DNA of 64,000 nucleotides from Ruoffia halotolerans (lineage in GTDB: Bacteria; Bacillota; Bacilli; Lactobacillales; Aerococcaceae). Position numbers and translations under genes: made by a program. Of the stretch, positions 1-8,335 are shown piece after piece. Location of the stretch: contig NZ_JACAOA010000009.1 of NCBI RefSeq assembly GCF_014049385.1, positions 1 to 64,000 on the forward strand. Reading direction: 5' to 3'. The notes under the pieces were generated by a model. That model was given only the letters and a program-made list of their open reading frames with translations, ran no database searches and had not been told where the DNA came from. The stretch's first letter is position 1. The number at the start of each line of letters is the position of its first letter.

Positions 1-38
1 TATACTTTTTAGTAAACGAAGGAGGGTATTTATAGTTA

Positions 39-1211
39 TTATTCGGAACCTTCAGTCATACAACGATTTAAGATTTCAACAACATCTTCTGGATTTAAAG
101 GAACGTAAGCCCGTGACAAGCGTTCGGCCGGTCCTTTGGCCATTTCTTCGAAATGTTCATCCGTTTCAATACCTACTTCTGGAAGAGTCATAGGTAAACC
201 ATTATCGACGAAGAATTGATAAGTCTTTTCAATCGCTTCTTCAGCCATTGCGAACTTATCATCGGTTTCTTCAATATCCCATACTTTGTTTGCATATCTC
301 GCAAAACGATCCACGGTTTTGTTACTTAAGATATATCGCATCCAGCGCGGTGTTAGAATGGCTAATCCGACTGCATGTGTAATATCGTAGTAAGCAGATA
401 AGTAATGTTCAATCGGGTGAGTTGTCCAACCGCCACCTTTACCCATCGATGTTAAGCCGTTTAATGCTACGGTTGACGCCCACATTAAATTCGAACGAGC
501 TTCATAGTTCTCAGGATCTTCTAACGCTATTGGTAAGTATTTAATAGTTGCTCGTAATATGGACTCACTTAAGCCATCTGTAATAAAGGCATTGTCTTCT
601 GCTTGAAAGTAGTTCTCAATTGTATGAGACATAATGTCTGCCGTACCAGCAGCTGTTTGATTCGCAGGCACAGTATAAGTATAAGTTGGATCCAGGATAG
701 AAGCATAGGGATATAGATGTTTGCTGGCTGTTCCTTGCTTCATCTTTACATCGAAGTTTGTAATAACAGCGTTAAAATTCATCTCAGTCCCTGTTGCTGA
801 AAGTGTCAAAATATCTACTAAAGGGAGCGCATCTGTAATTAAACTGCCATCCATAACTAAGTCCCAGGCATCGCCATCGTATTTTGCAGCTGCGGCAATA
901 ACTTTAGAACAATCGATGGTTGAACCACCACCTACGGCTAAGATGACATCGATATCATTCTCTTTACAGATTTTTGCACCTTCACGAACCGTTTCAATCC
1001 GAGGATTAGGATCAATGCCACTGAGTTCAAAAATCTTACAACCTTTAAGTAAATCTTGTACCTCGTCATAGATACCATTTCGCTTAATACTCCCGCCACC
1101 ATAAGTGAGTAAAACTTTGTTTCCGAATTGTTTTATTAAATCAGGTAAGTGTTTAATTTTACCTTCACCAAAGTAAACTTTAGTTGGAATATCGTAATTA
1201 AATGCTCGCAT
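39..1211 (-). CDS. Iron-containing alcohol dehydrogenase (butanol dehydrogenase-like)
   Basis: This is a group III, metal-dependent NAD(P)H alcohol dehydrogenase that interconverts aldehydes and alcohols in the cytoplasm, of the YugJ/BdhA type. The NAD(P)-binding GGGST motif lies at residues 94-98. The four metal ligands of the family are visible as D192, H196, H265 and H279, with the 14-residue H-H spacing known from FucO. The length (390 aa) is normal. An ATG five codons upstream (1226) overlaps the GGAGG ribosome binding site, so the ATG at 1211 is the start. It stands alone, downstream of a decayed transporter. The exact substrate cannot be read from the sequence. Confidence 0.93.
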   Translation of the reverse strand: MRAFNYDIPTKVYFGEGKIKHLPDLIKQFGNKVLLTYGGGSIKRNGIYDEVQDLLKGCKIFELSGIDPNPRIETVREGAKICKENDIDVILAVGGGSTIDCSKVIAAAAKYDGDAWDLVMDGSLITDALPLVDILTLSATGTEMNFNAVITNFDVKMKQGTASKHLYPYASILDPTYTYTVPANQTAAGTADIMSHTIENYFQAEDNAFITDGLSESILRATIKYLPIALEDPENYEARSNLMWASTVALNGLTSMGKGGGWTTHPIEHYLSAYYDITHAVGLAILTPRWMRYILSNKTVDRFARYANKVWDIEETDDKFAMAEEAIEKTYQFFVDNGLPMTLPEVGIETDEHFEEMAKGPAERLSRAYVPLNPEDVVEILNRCMTEGSE

Positions 1212-1319
1212 ATAATAAACCTCCATTTGTATGTTGTGTTATTTTTATTGTACAAGACATCGCTTTCAATTAGCAATTAAAAAACTTACCAAGTAACTGC
1301 TCGGTATGTTAAATCATCA

Positions 1320-2272
1320 TTAATCGATATCTTCTAAATCGGACTTTGTAGGTGTGTTGAATGGTTCCATATCGAAGTTATCTTCCCATCAATCGACACC
1401 CACCGATGTTTTCATCTAAATATGTAATTGTATATGTAATGTAGCAACACTTGAACGATTCGAGAAACCTAGGACCATTGTAGGAAATGCTTTTCGATAG
1501 AATTTAATTGGATTCACTCCAACTAATAAGAGAATAACAACGTAGACGAGTAACATAATTACGACAGCAGAGTAGAGTGCTGAGATAAAGTTAATCATAT
1601 ACTAATAATCTCCATCCCGTGAGATAAAATCGTATTTGCTACAAGCGCTGAAACCCGTAAGGCATTAATTTATTCACGTTCGTTAACACACTTTTCACGA
1701 CAACTTGCGCAGTTTGCCGAAATTCTTTGAAGGCTTTAATCGCATCAGGTTTTTTATTTCTCATGAAGCGAATAGAAGTCGCAAAGAATGCTCCTATAAT
1801 TACTACAGATACGATACTACTATTTATTGTCATCACTAAGAACAGATTATTAGGAAATAACTCTAAGAAGAATAGTGGAAAACTCTCAGCAGCAATACCT
1901 TCCATACTTTCAATCTTAGCTGGGTCAAGAGTCCCTGCGAACGAATTTGTATCCAAATTAAATACTTGAACCATTAATACTCCAACATTCGAAGAAAACA
2001 TAAAAAACCGGTCTCGAGTAAGCCAAACCAAGCGATAATTTCACTTTGGACAAAGTCAGTATAGATAGTCCCTAAGTTTGTTCCGACCAGGTCAACAGCC
2101 ACTACTAAGGCTAGTCCTAAAACTAAAGCAACCAACATCCGCATTGAAAAGGAAGTTTTTCGTTTTGACAAATTGCGTATAATACCAATAATGACTAGTA
2201 GTAAAATGATCACGCCGATCGTGAACCGATGACTTACTTTTTAAAAAATTGTAAAAAATGTTGGTTTATCAT
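1320..2272 (-). pseudogene. Decayed Na+/cystine-type symporter (DAACS family, TcyP-like)
   Basis: These are remnants of a dicarboxylate/amino-acid:cation symporter that resembles TcyP. Reading on the minus strand from an ATG at 2272 behind an AGGAGG site, the frame breaks after codon 12 in an A-run. It continues as a membrane segment plus the WFGLLETGFL region. It then jumps, with loss of about 50-60 residues, to a piece ending LMPYGFQRL (1639-1980). A third piece carries VGVNPIKFYRKAFPTM and SNRSSVAT (1416-1598). The conserved C-terminal transport core is missing, but a tail reading DNFDMEPFNTPTKSDLEDID survives before a stop at 1320. Several frameshifts and internal deletions make it non-functional. 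Assignment to TcyP rather than another DAACS member is from recalled family similarity. Confidence 0.75.
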
Positions 2273-2401
2273 ATTATTCCTCCTTAAATAATTTTAAAAT
2301 GAAAGAAGCAAGCGATGCTCATGACTCTATAAGTATATTTTATGAAATAAAATTCAGGTATCAAAGTAATTGATTCTAATTCTTAATCTTTGAATATTAA
2401 T

Positions 2402-2430
2402 TTGACAAAGGCAGAGATTTGCGTTACTCT
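2402..2430 (+). promoter_or_regulatory. Promoter of the lysine-riboswitch transporter unit
   Basis: A perfect TTGACA (2402-2407) is followed by a 17-nt spacer and TACTCT (2425-2430). It lies about 25 nt upstream of the riboswitch P1 stem. Confidence 0.7.
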
Positions 2431-2454
2431 ATCTCAAGTAAATTAAATAAGAGA

Positions 2455-2611
2455 ACAATACAGTATTGAGGCCGCTTGTAATATCAGTAATCAGAAATGA
2501 TGAAAGGATTGCTAGCCGAAATGTCAAATTGATGTTGGGGATAGATTGAATAAGTCTATCACTGTCTTGTAGGGTTGCCCAAACTCTACGTAGGTGAGCG
2601 TGCTGTGTTGT
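2455..2611 (+). ncRNA. Lysine riboswitch (L box) aptamer 1
   Basis: A 12-bp closing stem P1 forms between 2455-2466 and 2600-2611 with G-U wobbles only. Inside are the GAGGCCGC junction, P2 carrying an AGTA / GAAAGG loop-E-like pair and the conserved GCCGAA (about 2515-2520). Next come P3, P4 with an ATTGAATAA loop closed by GATAG/CTATC (2540-2560), and P5 with GTAGGGTT/AACTCTAC. The order and conserved bases match the lysine riboswitch known from the B. subtilis lysC leader. A terminator follows, so the expected mode is lysine-induced termination of the downstream transporter/amidohydrolase unit. This structure was folded by eye. Confidence 0.85.
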
Positions 2612-2635
2612 GGGCAAAAGAACCTGTCAAATTGT

Positions 2636-2664
2636 GGCTGTGAGCTTTTGCTCGCAGCCTTTTT
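2636..2664 (+). terminator. Riboswitch expression-platform terminator
   Basis: Arms GGCTGTGAGC and GCTCGCAGCC pair with one G-U around a TTTT loop and are followed by TTTTT. The terminator sits 25 nt past the aptamer and about 75 nt before the start codon of the YfcC-like gene. Confidence 0.88.
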
Positions 2665-2740
2665 ATATACATTTTTATAAGTGTGATGTAGAAATCCGCT
2701 CATCCGGCTGTAAGGTGTTCAAAATAAACGGAGGAACAAA

Positions 2741-4159
2741 GTGAAAAATATATTCAAGGCATTAGGAAGAATCCGGATGCCACATACCTATGTATTATTG
2801 TTTAGTTTTATTATTATTGCTGCCATCCTTTCTTGGATTGTCCCAGCAGGGGAATTTGAGCGAGTAATGGTTGGAGAACGTGAAATTATTAATCCAGATT
2901 CATTTGCATATGTTACAAGTAATCCTCAAGGCATCTTTGAAGTATTGAAGAGTATTCCAAGAGGTTTCGCTCGAACACAAGATATCTCTTACTTCTTATT
3001 TGTCACAGGTGGGTCATTTTTAATTATTAATAAGACCGGAATGATTGAATCGGCTTTAAGTCGAATTGTTAGTTCATTAAAAGGGAAAGAAGCTTTAGTC
3101 ATTCCAGTTGTGGTTCTAATTATGGGATTAGCGGGTTCAACGATTGGTTTAAGTGAAGAGACAATTGTCTTTATTGCTTTAGGTGTGTCATTAGCGAGAG
3201 CCATTGGTTATGACTCATTAATCGGGGTAGGAATGATTGGACTTGGAGCGGGGGTTGGATTCACCTCTGGTTTTATGAATCCATTCTCTGTTGGGGTTGC
3301 ACAATCTATTGCTGAATTACCCCTATTTTCAGGGATTGAATTAAGATTAGTACTGTTTGTAGTCTTATGGATTGTAACGTCATTATACTTAATTCTATAT
3401 GGTAAACGAGTGAAAGCAGACTTATCGAATAGTATCGTCTATGATGAAGAAATGGCAGCTAGAAGTCATTCAGATTATCAAGACTTAAACTCAGCAGATA
3501 ATATTGAGTTTACAACTAAACAAAAAATAATCGCAGCTGTTTTCGTCGGAGGCTTTGTGATTATTGCTTACGGTGTGATGAGTTTAGGCTGGTTTATTAC
3601 AGAAATTGGAGCAGTATTCTTAGGAATGGGCTTAATTAGTGGTTTAATCTATGGAATGAGGCCGGGAGATTTAGCAGATAACTTCATTGAAGGTGCTAAA
3701 GATATGATGTATGCAGCATTGATTGTTGGATTGGCACAAAGTTTAGTGATTATTATGGAAGACGCGATGATCTTAGATACATTGATTAATGGTTTAACGG
3801 GTGCAATTTCAAACTTACCATCAGTTTTATCAGCGGCTGGTATGTACGTTGTTCAAATTATTATTAACTTCTTTATCAGTTCAGGTAGTGGACAAGCGGC
3901 CGTTACAATGCCAATCATGATACCATTAGCAGACGCTTTAGATGTCACGCGCCAAACGGCTGTATTAAGTTACCAATTAGGGAACGGCTTCCTAGATTCA
4001 ATTATGCCGATGTCAGGAATCTTAATGGCTCAATTAGCGATTGCAGATATTCCTTACAAAAAATGGGTTAAATTCGCCATGCCATTAATGGGTATTTGGT
4101 TAGCGATTGGTCTTGTCTTTATAATCTTTGCACAATTAGTCGGCTACGGACCATTTTAG
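2741..4159 (+). CDS. YfcC-family transporter, putative basic amino acid carrier
   Basis: This is a polytopic membrane protein of 472 aa with about 11-12 hydrophobic segments. It belongs to the YfcC/C4-dicarboxylate anaerobic carrier-like family, often annotated as a basic amino acid antiporter. It starts at GTG behind GGAGGA. Conserved-looking membrane stretches include VGMIGLGAGVGFTSGFMNPF and SSGSGQAAVTMPIMIPLAD. It is preceded by a lysine riboswitch and followed after 24 nt by an M20 amidohydrolase, presumably in one transcript. The riboswitch suggests that the cargo is lysine or a lysine-containing or acylated derivative. That is inference; the family alone does not fix substrate or direction of transport. 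Confidence 0.85.
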   Translation: MKNIFKALGRIRMPHTYVLLFSFIIIAAILSWIVPAGEFERVMVGEREIINPDSFAYVTSNPQGIFEVLKSIPRGFARTQDISYFLFVTGGSFLIINKTGMIESALSRIVSSLKGKEALVIPVVVLIMGLAGSTIGLSEETIVFIALGVSLARAIGYDSLIGVGMIGLGAGVGFTSGFMNPFSVGVAQSIAELPLFSGIELRLVLFVVLWIVTSLYLILYGKRVKADLSNSIVYDEEMAARSHSDYQDLNSADNIEFTTKQKIIAAVFVGGFVIIAYGVMSLGWFITEIGAVFLGMGLISGLIYGMRPGDLADNFIEGAKDMMYAALIVGLAQSLVIIMEDAMILDTLINGLTGAISNLPSVLSAAGMYVVQIIINFFISSGSGQAAVTMPIMIPLADALDVTRQTAVLSYQLGNGFLDSIMPMSGILMAQLAIADIPYKKWVKFAMPLMGIWLAIGLVFIIFAQLVGYGPF

Positions 4160-4183
4160 AAATTTTGAAAGGGGAAATATTAT

Positions 4184-5359
4184 ATGTCAAAAGAACAATT
4201 ACACGAAATCGTTTCAGAAATGCGTGAGGAATTACAAGGTTTAAGTGATTATATTTATGAAAATCCTGAACTAGGATTGAACGAATATAAATCATCACAA
4301 GCCCACGTTGATTTATTAAGAAAACATGGCTTTGACGTTGAGTATCCTTACTTAGGTTTTGATACTGCGTTTAAAGCAACCTTTGATTCAGGAAAAGAAG
4401 GGCCGACCGTTGCCTACTTATCAGAATATGATGCACTTCCAGGGATTGGTCACGGTTGTGGTCACAATATGCTTGGGACAGTAGATACAGGGGCAGGGAT
4501 TGCCTTATCTAAAGTGGTTGGCGAAGTAGGTGGTCGTGTCGTGGTTCTAGGAACGCCGGCTGAAGAAACCGATGGTGTTAAAGTTGATATGGCTAATGTC
4601 GATACATTTGACGATGTGGATGTCGCTTTATGTACCCACCCCTCTGATCAAAACTTAATGAGTAATGTATCGCTTGCGATGGAAGCTTTAGAATTTGAAT
4701 TCTTTGGAAAAACAGCTCACGCGGCTGGTGCTCCTTGGGAAGGAATTAACGCTTTAGATGCGGCTATTAATATGTTCAACATGGTGAATGCAGGTCGTCA
4801 ACAATTACGTCCAGATGCACGTGTTCACGGAATTATCGTTGAGGGTGGTGTCGCAGCCAATATTATTCCTGAATACACTCGTGTTCAATTCTATGTTCGT
4901 TCTCTAGATATTAATTACTTACAAAAAGTTAAAGATATGGTTATCCGAAGCGCTGAAGCAGCATCAAGTGCAGCAGGTACGACAATGAAATTTAGAAATT
5001 TCGAAAAAACATACTACAACATGATCACGAACCAAAAATTAAGTGACACATATAATGCTAACGCTGCAGATTTAGGAATTGAAATGATCGATGCGGGTGA
5101 AGACTTATCAGGTTCGATCGATATGGGGAATGTCAGCCAAGTTGTCCCATCTATTCATTCATACTACGAAATTACAGATGGTGTACCAACTGCGGGTCAT
5201 ACCGTTGAATTCCGTGAAGCAACTCGTACTGAATTTGGTTACAAAGCGATGATGCGTACGGTTGAGATTCTAGCTAGAACAGGTTTTGATGTGATTACAA
5301 AACCAGAACTACTGGCAGAGATTAACGAAGAGTTTAATAAGATTGAAAAAGTAAACTAA
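4184..5359 (+). CDS. M20 family amidohydrolase/metallopeptidase (AbgB-like)
   Basis: This is a cytoplasmic zinc amidohydrolase of 391 aa that cleaves N-acyl amino acids or small peptides. The metal-binding stretch GHGCGHN is at residues 89-95 and the GTPAEET motif with the catalytic/metal glutamates is near residues 130-136. A dimerisation-domain segment GKTAHAAGAPWEG follows. It starts at ATG behind AAAGGGG and lies 24 nt downstream of the YfcC-like transporter, under the same lysine riboswitch. A plausible role is releasing lysine from an imported conjugate. Related enzymes are called p-aminobenzoyl-glutamate hydrolase, hippurate hydrolase or N-acetyl-diaminopimelate deacetylase, and the sequence does not decide among them. 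Confidence 0.88.
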   Translation: MSKEQLHEIVSEMREELQGLSDYIYENPELGLNEYKSSQAHVDLLRKHGFDVEYPYLGFDTAFKATFDSGKEGPTVAYLSEYDALPGIGHGCGHNMLGTVDTGAGIALSKVVGEVGGRVVVLGTPAEETDGVKVDMANVDTFDDVDVALCTHPSDQNLMSNVSLAMEALEFEFFGKTAHAAGAPWEGINALDAAINMFNMVNAGRQQLRPDARVHGIIVEGGVAANIIPEYTRVQFYVRSLDINYLQKVKDMVIRSAEAASSAAGTTMKFRNFEKTYYNMITNQKLSDTYNANAADLGIEMIDAGEDLSGSIDMGNVSQVVPSIHSYYEITDGVPTAGHTVEFREATRTEFGYKAMMRTVEILARTGFDVITKPELLAEINEEFNKIEKVN

Positions 5360-5379
5360 TTTAATGGTATTTACTTTTG

Positions 5380-5414
5380 GTATCAGCGAGATCATTCTTG
5401 CTGATACTTTTTTT
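5380..5414 (+). terminator. Terminator after the amidohydrolase
   Basis: GTATCAGCGAG pairs with CTTGCTGATAC around a 6-nt loop and is followed by seven T. Confidence 0.9.
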
Positions 5415-5566
5415 GGATAAATATTCATAAAGTCTATAAAAATTATATAGTGTATAATTAACATAACAATATTAACCTTATTCTTTGGTTGCGATAGGCA
5501 TCTGTTAAGATACTTGATACGAAGGTTTAGTTTTTTATACTAATTATAGAGGAGTTGGATATCCTA

Positions 5567-6124
5567 ATGAAAAAAATAGTTAAGTACGTGATGCTAGTTG
5601 TGTCACTATTATTTATCACTCAAACACCCGTCTCTGCCAACGATAATCAAAGTTATGTCAGTGATAATGAAGAAAGTCCGATCAGTCACATTGTCTTTAC
5701 ACCCAATAGTGTTCAATTAACAATAAATAATGAAGCAGCTGAGGCAAGGGAAATTATACTATTATTATCTAAGCATACAGATGAGGCCTTGCATGCTCAA
5801 GTGGATCCAAATTCCGAGTCTGATGATTTACAAGCCTTACAAGCTGAGTTAGGAATTAGCTTTAACGCGATTGAAGATCAACTTGAATTAGAAAATAATC
5901 CGACAGTTTTTAATGTGATTCAACAAATGCAAGACGCGTCATCCGGAATATATTCATCGATTGACCCCATGGGGAATATTCTTTTCACCATTTCTAATCC
6001 AGAAATTGATGAGTCTGTTGAGACGATTCGTGTAAAACTGTTTAATGAAGACCTCATTGAGTTCACTCGTGGTGAAGATAGTACACTTGAATATAATTCC
6101 TATAACTTTGTGTTAGAGGAGTAG
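5567..6124 (+). CDS. Secreted protein of unknown function
   Basis: This 185-aa protein has an N-terminal signal peptide: MKK, a hydrophobic core VMLVVSLLFITQ, and a likely cleavage after PVSA. The mature part is acidic and rich in Asn, Glu and Ile, with no cysteines, no LPXTG and no repeats that I recognise. The ATG at 5567 follows AGAGGAG with a rather long spacing; a TTG at 5555 directly abuts that site and is rejected. A -10-like TATAAT is present at 5453-5458. It is monocistronic and converges on the sensor kinase gene across a shared terminator. I do not recognise the family. Confidence 0.72.
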   Translation: MKKIVKYVMLVVSLLFITQTPVSANDNQSYVSDNEESPISHIVFTPNSVQLTINNEAAEAREIILLLSKHTDEALHAQVDPNSESDDLQALQAELGISFNAIEDQLELENNPTVFNVIQQMQDASSGIYSSIDPMGNILFTISNPEIDESVETIRVKLFNEDLIEFTRGEDSTLEYNSYNFVLEE

Positions 6125-6140
6125 TTATATGAAAGCTAAT

Positions 6141-6186
6141 AAAAAATCTGATAGATTCCTATTATGGAATTTATCAGATTTTTTAT
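6141..6186. terminator. Bidirectional terminator
   Basis: AAAAAATCTGATA pairs with TATCAGATTTTTT around an AT-rich loop, giving a U-run on either strand. It separates the converging secreted-protein and kinase genes and overlaps the end of the kinase gene. Confidence 0.88.
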
Positions 6187-7244
6187 TTGGGCAAGTTCAT
6201 TTGAACGATATACCCATTTTGATAGTAGAAGAGGATGGGAGCATTATATTTATTAGCAATCTGACGAATGATTGTCTTGCCCATGCCCTCAGCATGAACT
6301 TGATTCTTATCGTAATCCGTACCATTATCTTTAATCAGTAATTTATTATGCTCTGGAAATTCTTGGAGGATGATATTTATTTGCGTGCTATTGGAATGCT
6401 TAATACTATTAATGATCGTTTCACGAATAATCGACAAGATATCTTTCTTCTGATTATATTTAAATTCAGTTACAGTATACAGATCAAAATTAATCATTAG
6501 TGGCGCGAATTCCTCACGCATATTGTCGATACTGACTTCAAAGTCTAGACTTTCATGGTGGATATGATGAATGGTTTGGCGAATGTCATCCATTCCGTGT
6601 CGTAAATTAATTTGCAATTGATTGAGTTGCTTTTCAATTTTGACATTATCATTCGCAATGATGATCGCTTCAATTTGAATAATACTTCGGGCGAGTGAGT
6701 GACCAATCGCATCATGTAGCTCATTCGAAATCCGATTACGCTCTGACAAGATGCTAATATCGACGTCTTTTTGGATAGATTGAATCAAATCCTTCATTTG
6801 ATTTTTCATCCGTAATTGTTCTTCTGTTAACGTATCTCTCACTTCATTTAATGTGGCTTGTTGTTGAATGATTTGTTGACTTTGATCAGCGATATATACC
6901 CCTAAAACCCCGATCAATAACATATAATAACTTCCCGGATTAATAACAAAAGCCACTAAAAGTACCAATAAGCTGTAAAAACCAATATCAAAAGTCAGTA
7001 AGTAGACAAGCGGTAATAACACAATATATGATGGAGCAACGAGTAGACTTAAGAGACTAATGACTATATCAAACATCATCCGAAATCGTTTATTAACAAT
7101 GATTCCATTTAATGCGATGAAGCAAATGGATACTAGCGATTCTAAAACAATCGCTATGATATTATCGTGCGTCGTCATTAATCGTAAAATGAGTGTGATT
7201 AAGAGCATCCACAAAGCTTCTATAATAAATGTTTTGCTTCTCAT
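6183..7244 (-). CDS. Sensor histidine kinase, HisKA_3 (DesK/LiaS-like) type
   Basis: This 353-aa membrane sensor has an N-terminal block of about four to five hydrophobic helices (residues 5-120). A coiled-coil linker with Gln-rich heptads (120-160) follows, then the dimerisation/phosphoacceptor motif SERNRISNELHD with His177. The C-terminal HATPase domain contains the N-box-like ETIINSIKHS and the DNGTD glycine-poor G1 motif. It starts at ATG behind AAAGGAGG. It is transcribed divergently from a three-gene ABC-2 transporter and has no response regulator beside it, which is unusual because such kinases normally sit with a NarL-type regulator. A NarL-type regulator lacking a kinase is present at 16827-17456 and is a candidate partner. 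Confidence 0.9.
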   Translation of the reverse strand: MRSKTFIIEALWMLLITLILRLMTTHDNIIAIVLESLVSICFIALNGIIVNKRFRMMFDIVISLLSLLVAPSYIVLLPLVYLLTFDIGFYSLLVLLVAFVINPGSYYMLLIGVLGVYIADQSQQIIQQQATLNEVRDTLTEEQLRMKNQMKDLIQSIQKDVDISILSERNRISNELHDAIGHSLARSIIQIEAIIIANDNVKIEKQLNQLQINLRHGMDDIRQTIHHIHHESLDFEVSIDNMREEFAPLMINFDLYTVTEFKYNQKKDILSIIRETIINSIKHSNSTQINIILQEFPEHNKLLIKDNGTDYDKNQVHAEGMGKTIIRQIANKYNAPILFYYQNGYIVQMNLPK

Positions 7245-7287
7245 CGCAGCCTCCTTTGTTGGTTACTTCTTTTATTTTACCAAACTT

Positions 7288-7301
7288 ATGACAAATGTCA
7301 T
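7288..7301. promoter_or_regulatory. Palindromic operator candidate in the divergent kinase/ABC region
   Basis: ATGACA-AA-TGTCAT is a perfect inverted repeat located between the divergent kinase and ABC genes. A related ATGACA half-site recurs at about 7317. Its position and dyad fit a response-regulator binding site; this is inference. Confidence 0.5.
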
Positions 7302-7384
7302 ATCAAAATTAGCACAATGACACTACTGCATGAAAGCTTTTACCTTTATACTTAAATTAACAAATCAAGTAAGGAGTGAAAAAA

Positions 7385-8335
7385 ATGACAGGTAATATTG
7401 CAGTAGAAGTAAAACAACTCGTAAAACGCTATGGCAAACTGGTAGCCTTAGATCATTTTAATTTATCGGTGTATAAAGGAGAAATCCTTGGCTTACTTGG
7501 TCCAAATGGGTGTGGTAAGACAACTTTAATTAATTCAATCCTCGGCTTACTCACTTATGATAAAGGTGAGATTGATGTATTTGGAGAAGAATTAAAACCT
7601 GACACCTATAAAATTAAGCAAAGAATCGGTGTAGTGCCTCAGGACGTTGCTTTGTTCGAAGAATTAACTGTATTTGAGAATATTGATTTCTTCTGTGGTT
7701 TATATATTGAAGATAAAGCTGAACGACGACGTTTAGTTAATGAAGCAATTAAGTTTGTTGAATTAGATAAATACAGCAAATTTATTCCTAAGAAATTAAG
7801 TGGAGGATTGAAACGTCGCTTAAATATCGCCTGTGGGATCGCTCACCAACCCGATTTGATTTTTATGGACGAGCCAACCGTTGCGGTTGATGCTCAAAGT
7901 CGGAATTTTATCTTAGAAGGAATTAAACGTTTGAACGAAAACGGTTCAACAATCGTGTACACGACGCATTATTTGGACGAAGCAGAGCAAATTAGTGATC
8001 GCGTTGTAATCATGGACTCAGGGCAAAACATTGCTGATGGAACTTTAGAACAATTACAACAAAAAGTGAATCAAGGTGAGATAATTAATATCGAATTGTT
8101 TGATATCAGTCCAGAACTGATCGAAGAAATGAGAGAATTACCGAATCTCAATACGATTGAGAAGACAGGTAAGAACAAATGGCGTCTCGTCTTTGACGAA
8201 GGGAATAATCATGTCGTTCAATTAGTAAAATTCATTGAAGAACATGAATTGTCTTATACTCAATTATATAGTCAAATGCCAGATTTAAATTCTATCTTCT
8301 TAGAACTGACTGGTAAGGAGCTGCGTGACCAATGA
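7385..8335 (+). CDS. ABC transporter ATP-binding protein (ABC-2 export type)
   Basis: This 316-aa nucleotide-binding subunit has Walker A GPNGCGKTT at residues 39-47, signature LSGGL at 138-142 and Walker B LIFMDEP at 158-164. A C-terminal extension of about 90 residues is typical of ABC-2/DrrA-like exporters. A GTG at 7376 lies inside the AAGGAG ribosome binding site, so the ATG at 7385 is taken as start. Its stop overlaps the next gene by ATGA, implying translational coupling with two membrane subunits. The set resembles the B. subtilis YvfRS/Nat-type exporters that are controlled by a neighbouring two-component system. The exported substrate is unknown. Confidence 0.93.
   Translation: MTGNIAVEVKQLVKRYGKLVALDHFNLSVYKGEILGLLGPNGCGKTTLINSILGLLTYDKGEIDVFGEELKPDTYKIKQRIGVVPQDVALFEELTVFENIDFFCGLYIEDKAERRRLVNEAIKFVELDKYSKFIPKKLSGGLKRRLNIACGIAHQPDLIFMDEPTVAVDAQSRNFILEGIKRLNENGSTIVYTTHYLDEAEQISDRVVIMDSGQNIADGTLEQLQQKVNQGEIINIELFDISPELIEEMRELPNLNTIEKTGKNKWRLVFDEGNNHVVQLVKFIEEHELSYTQLYSQMPDLNSIFLELTGKELRDQ

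Noticed and set aside
2429-2617. 62-codon minus-strand ORF
   Set aside because: It lies entirely within the lysine riboswitch on the opposite strand; the structure explains the sequence.
6129-6341. 70-codon plus-strand ORF after the secreted protein
   Set aside because: It runs through the bidirectional terminator and then lies antisense to the kinase gene; no ribosome binding site supports it.
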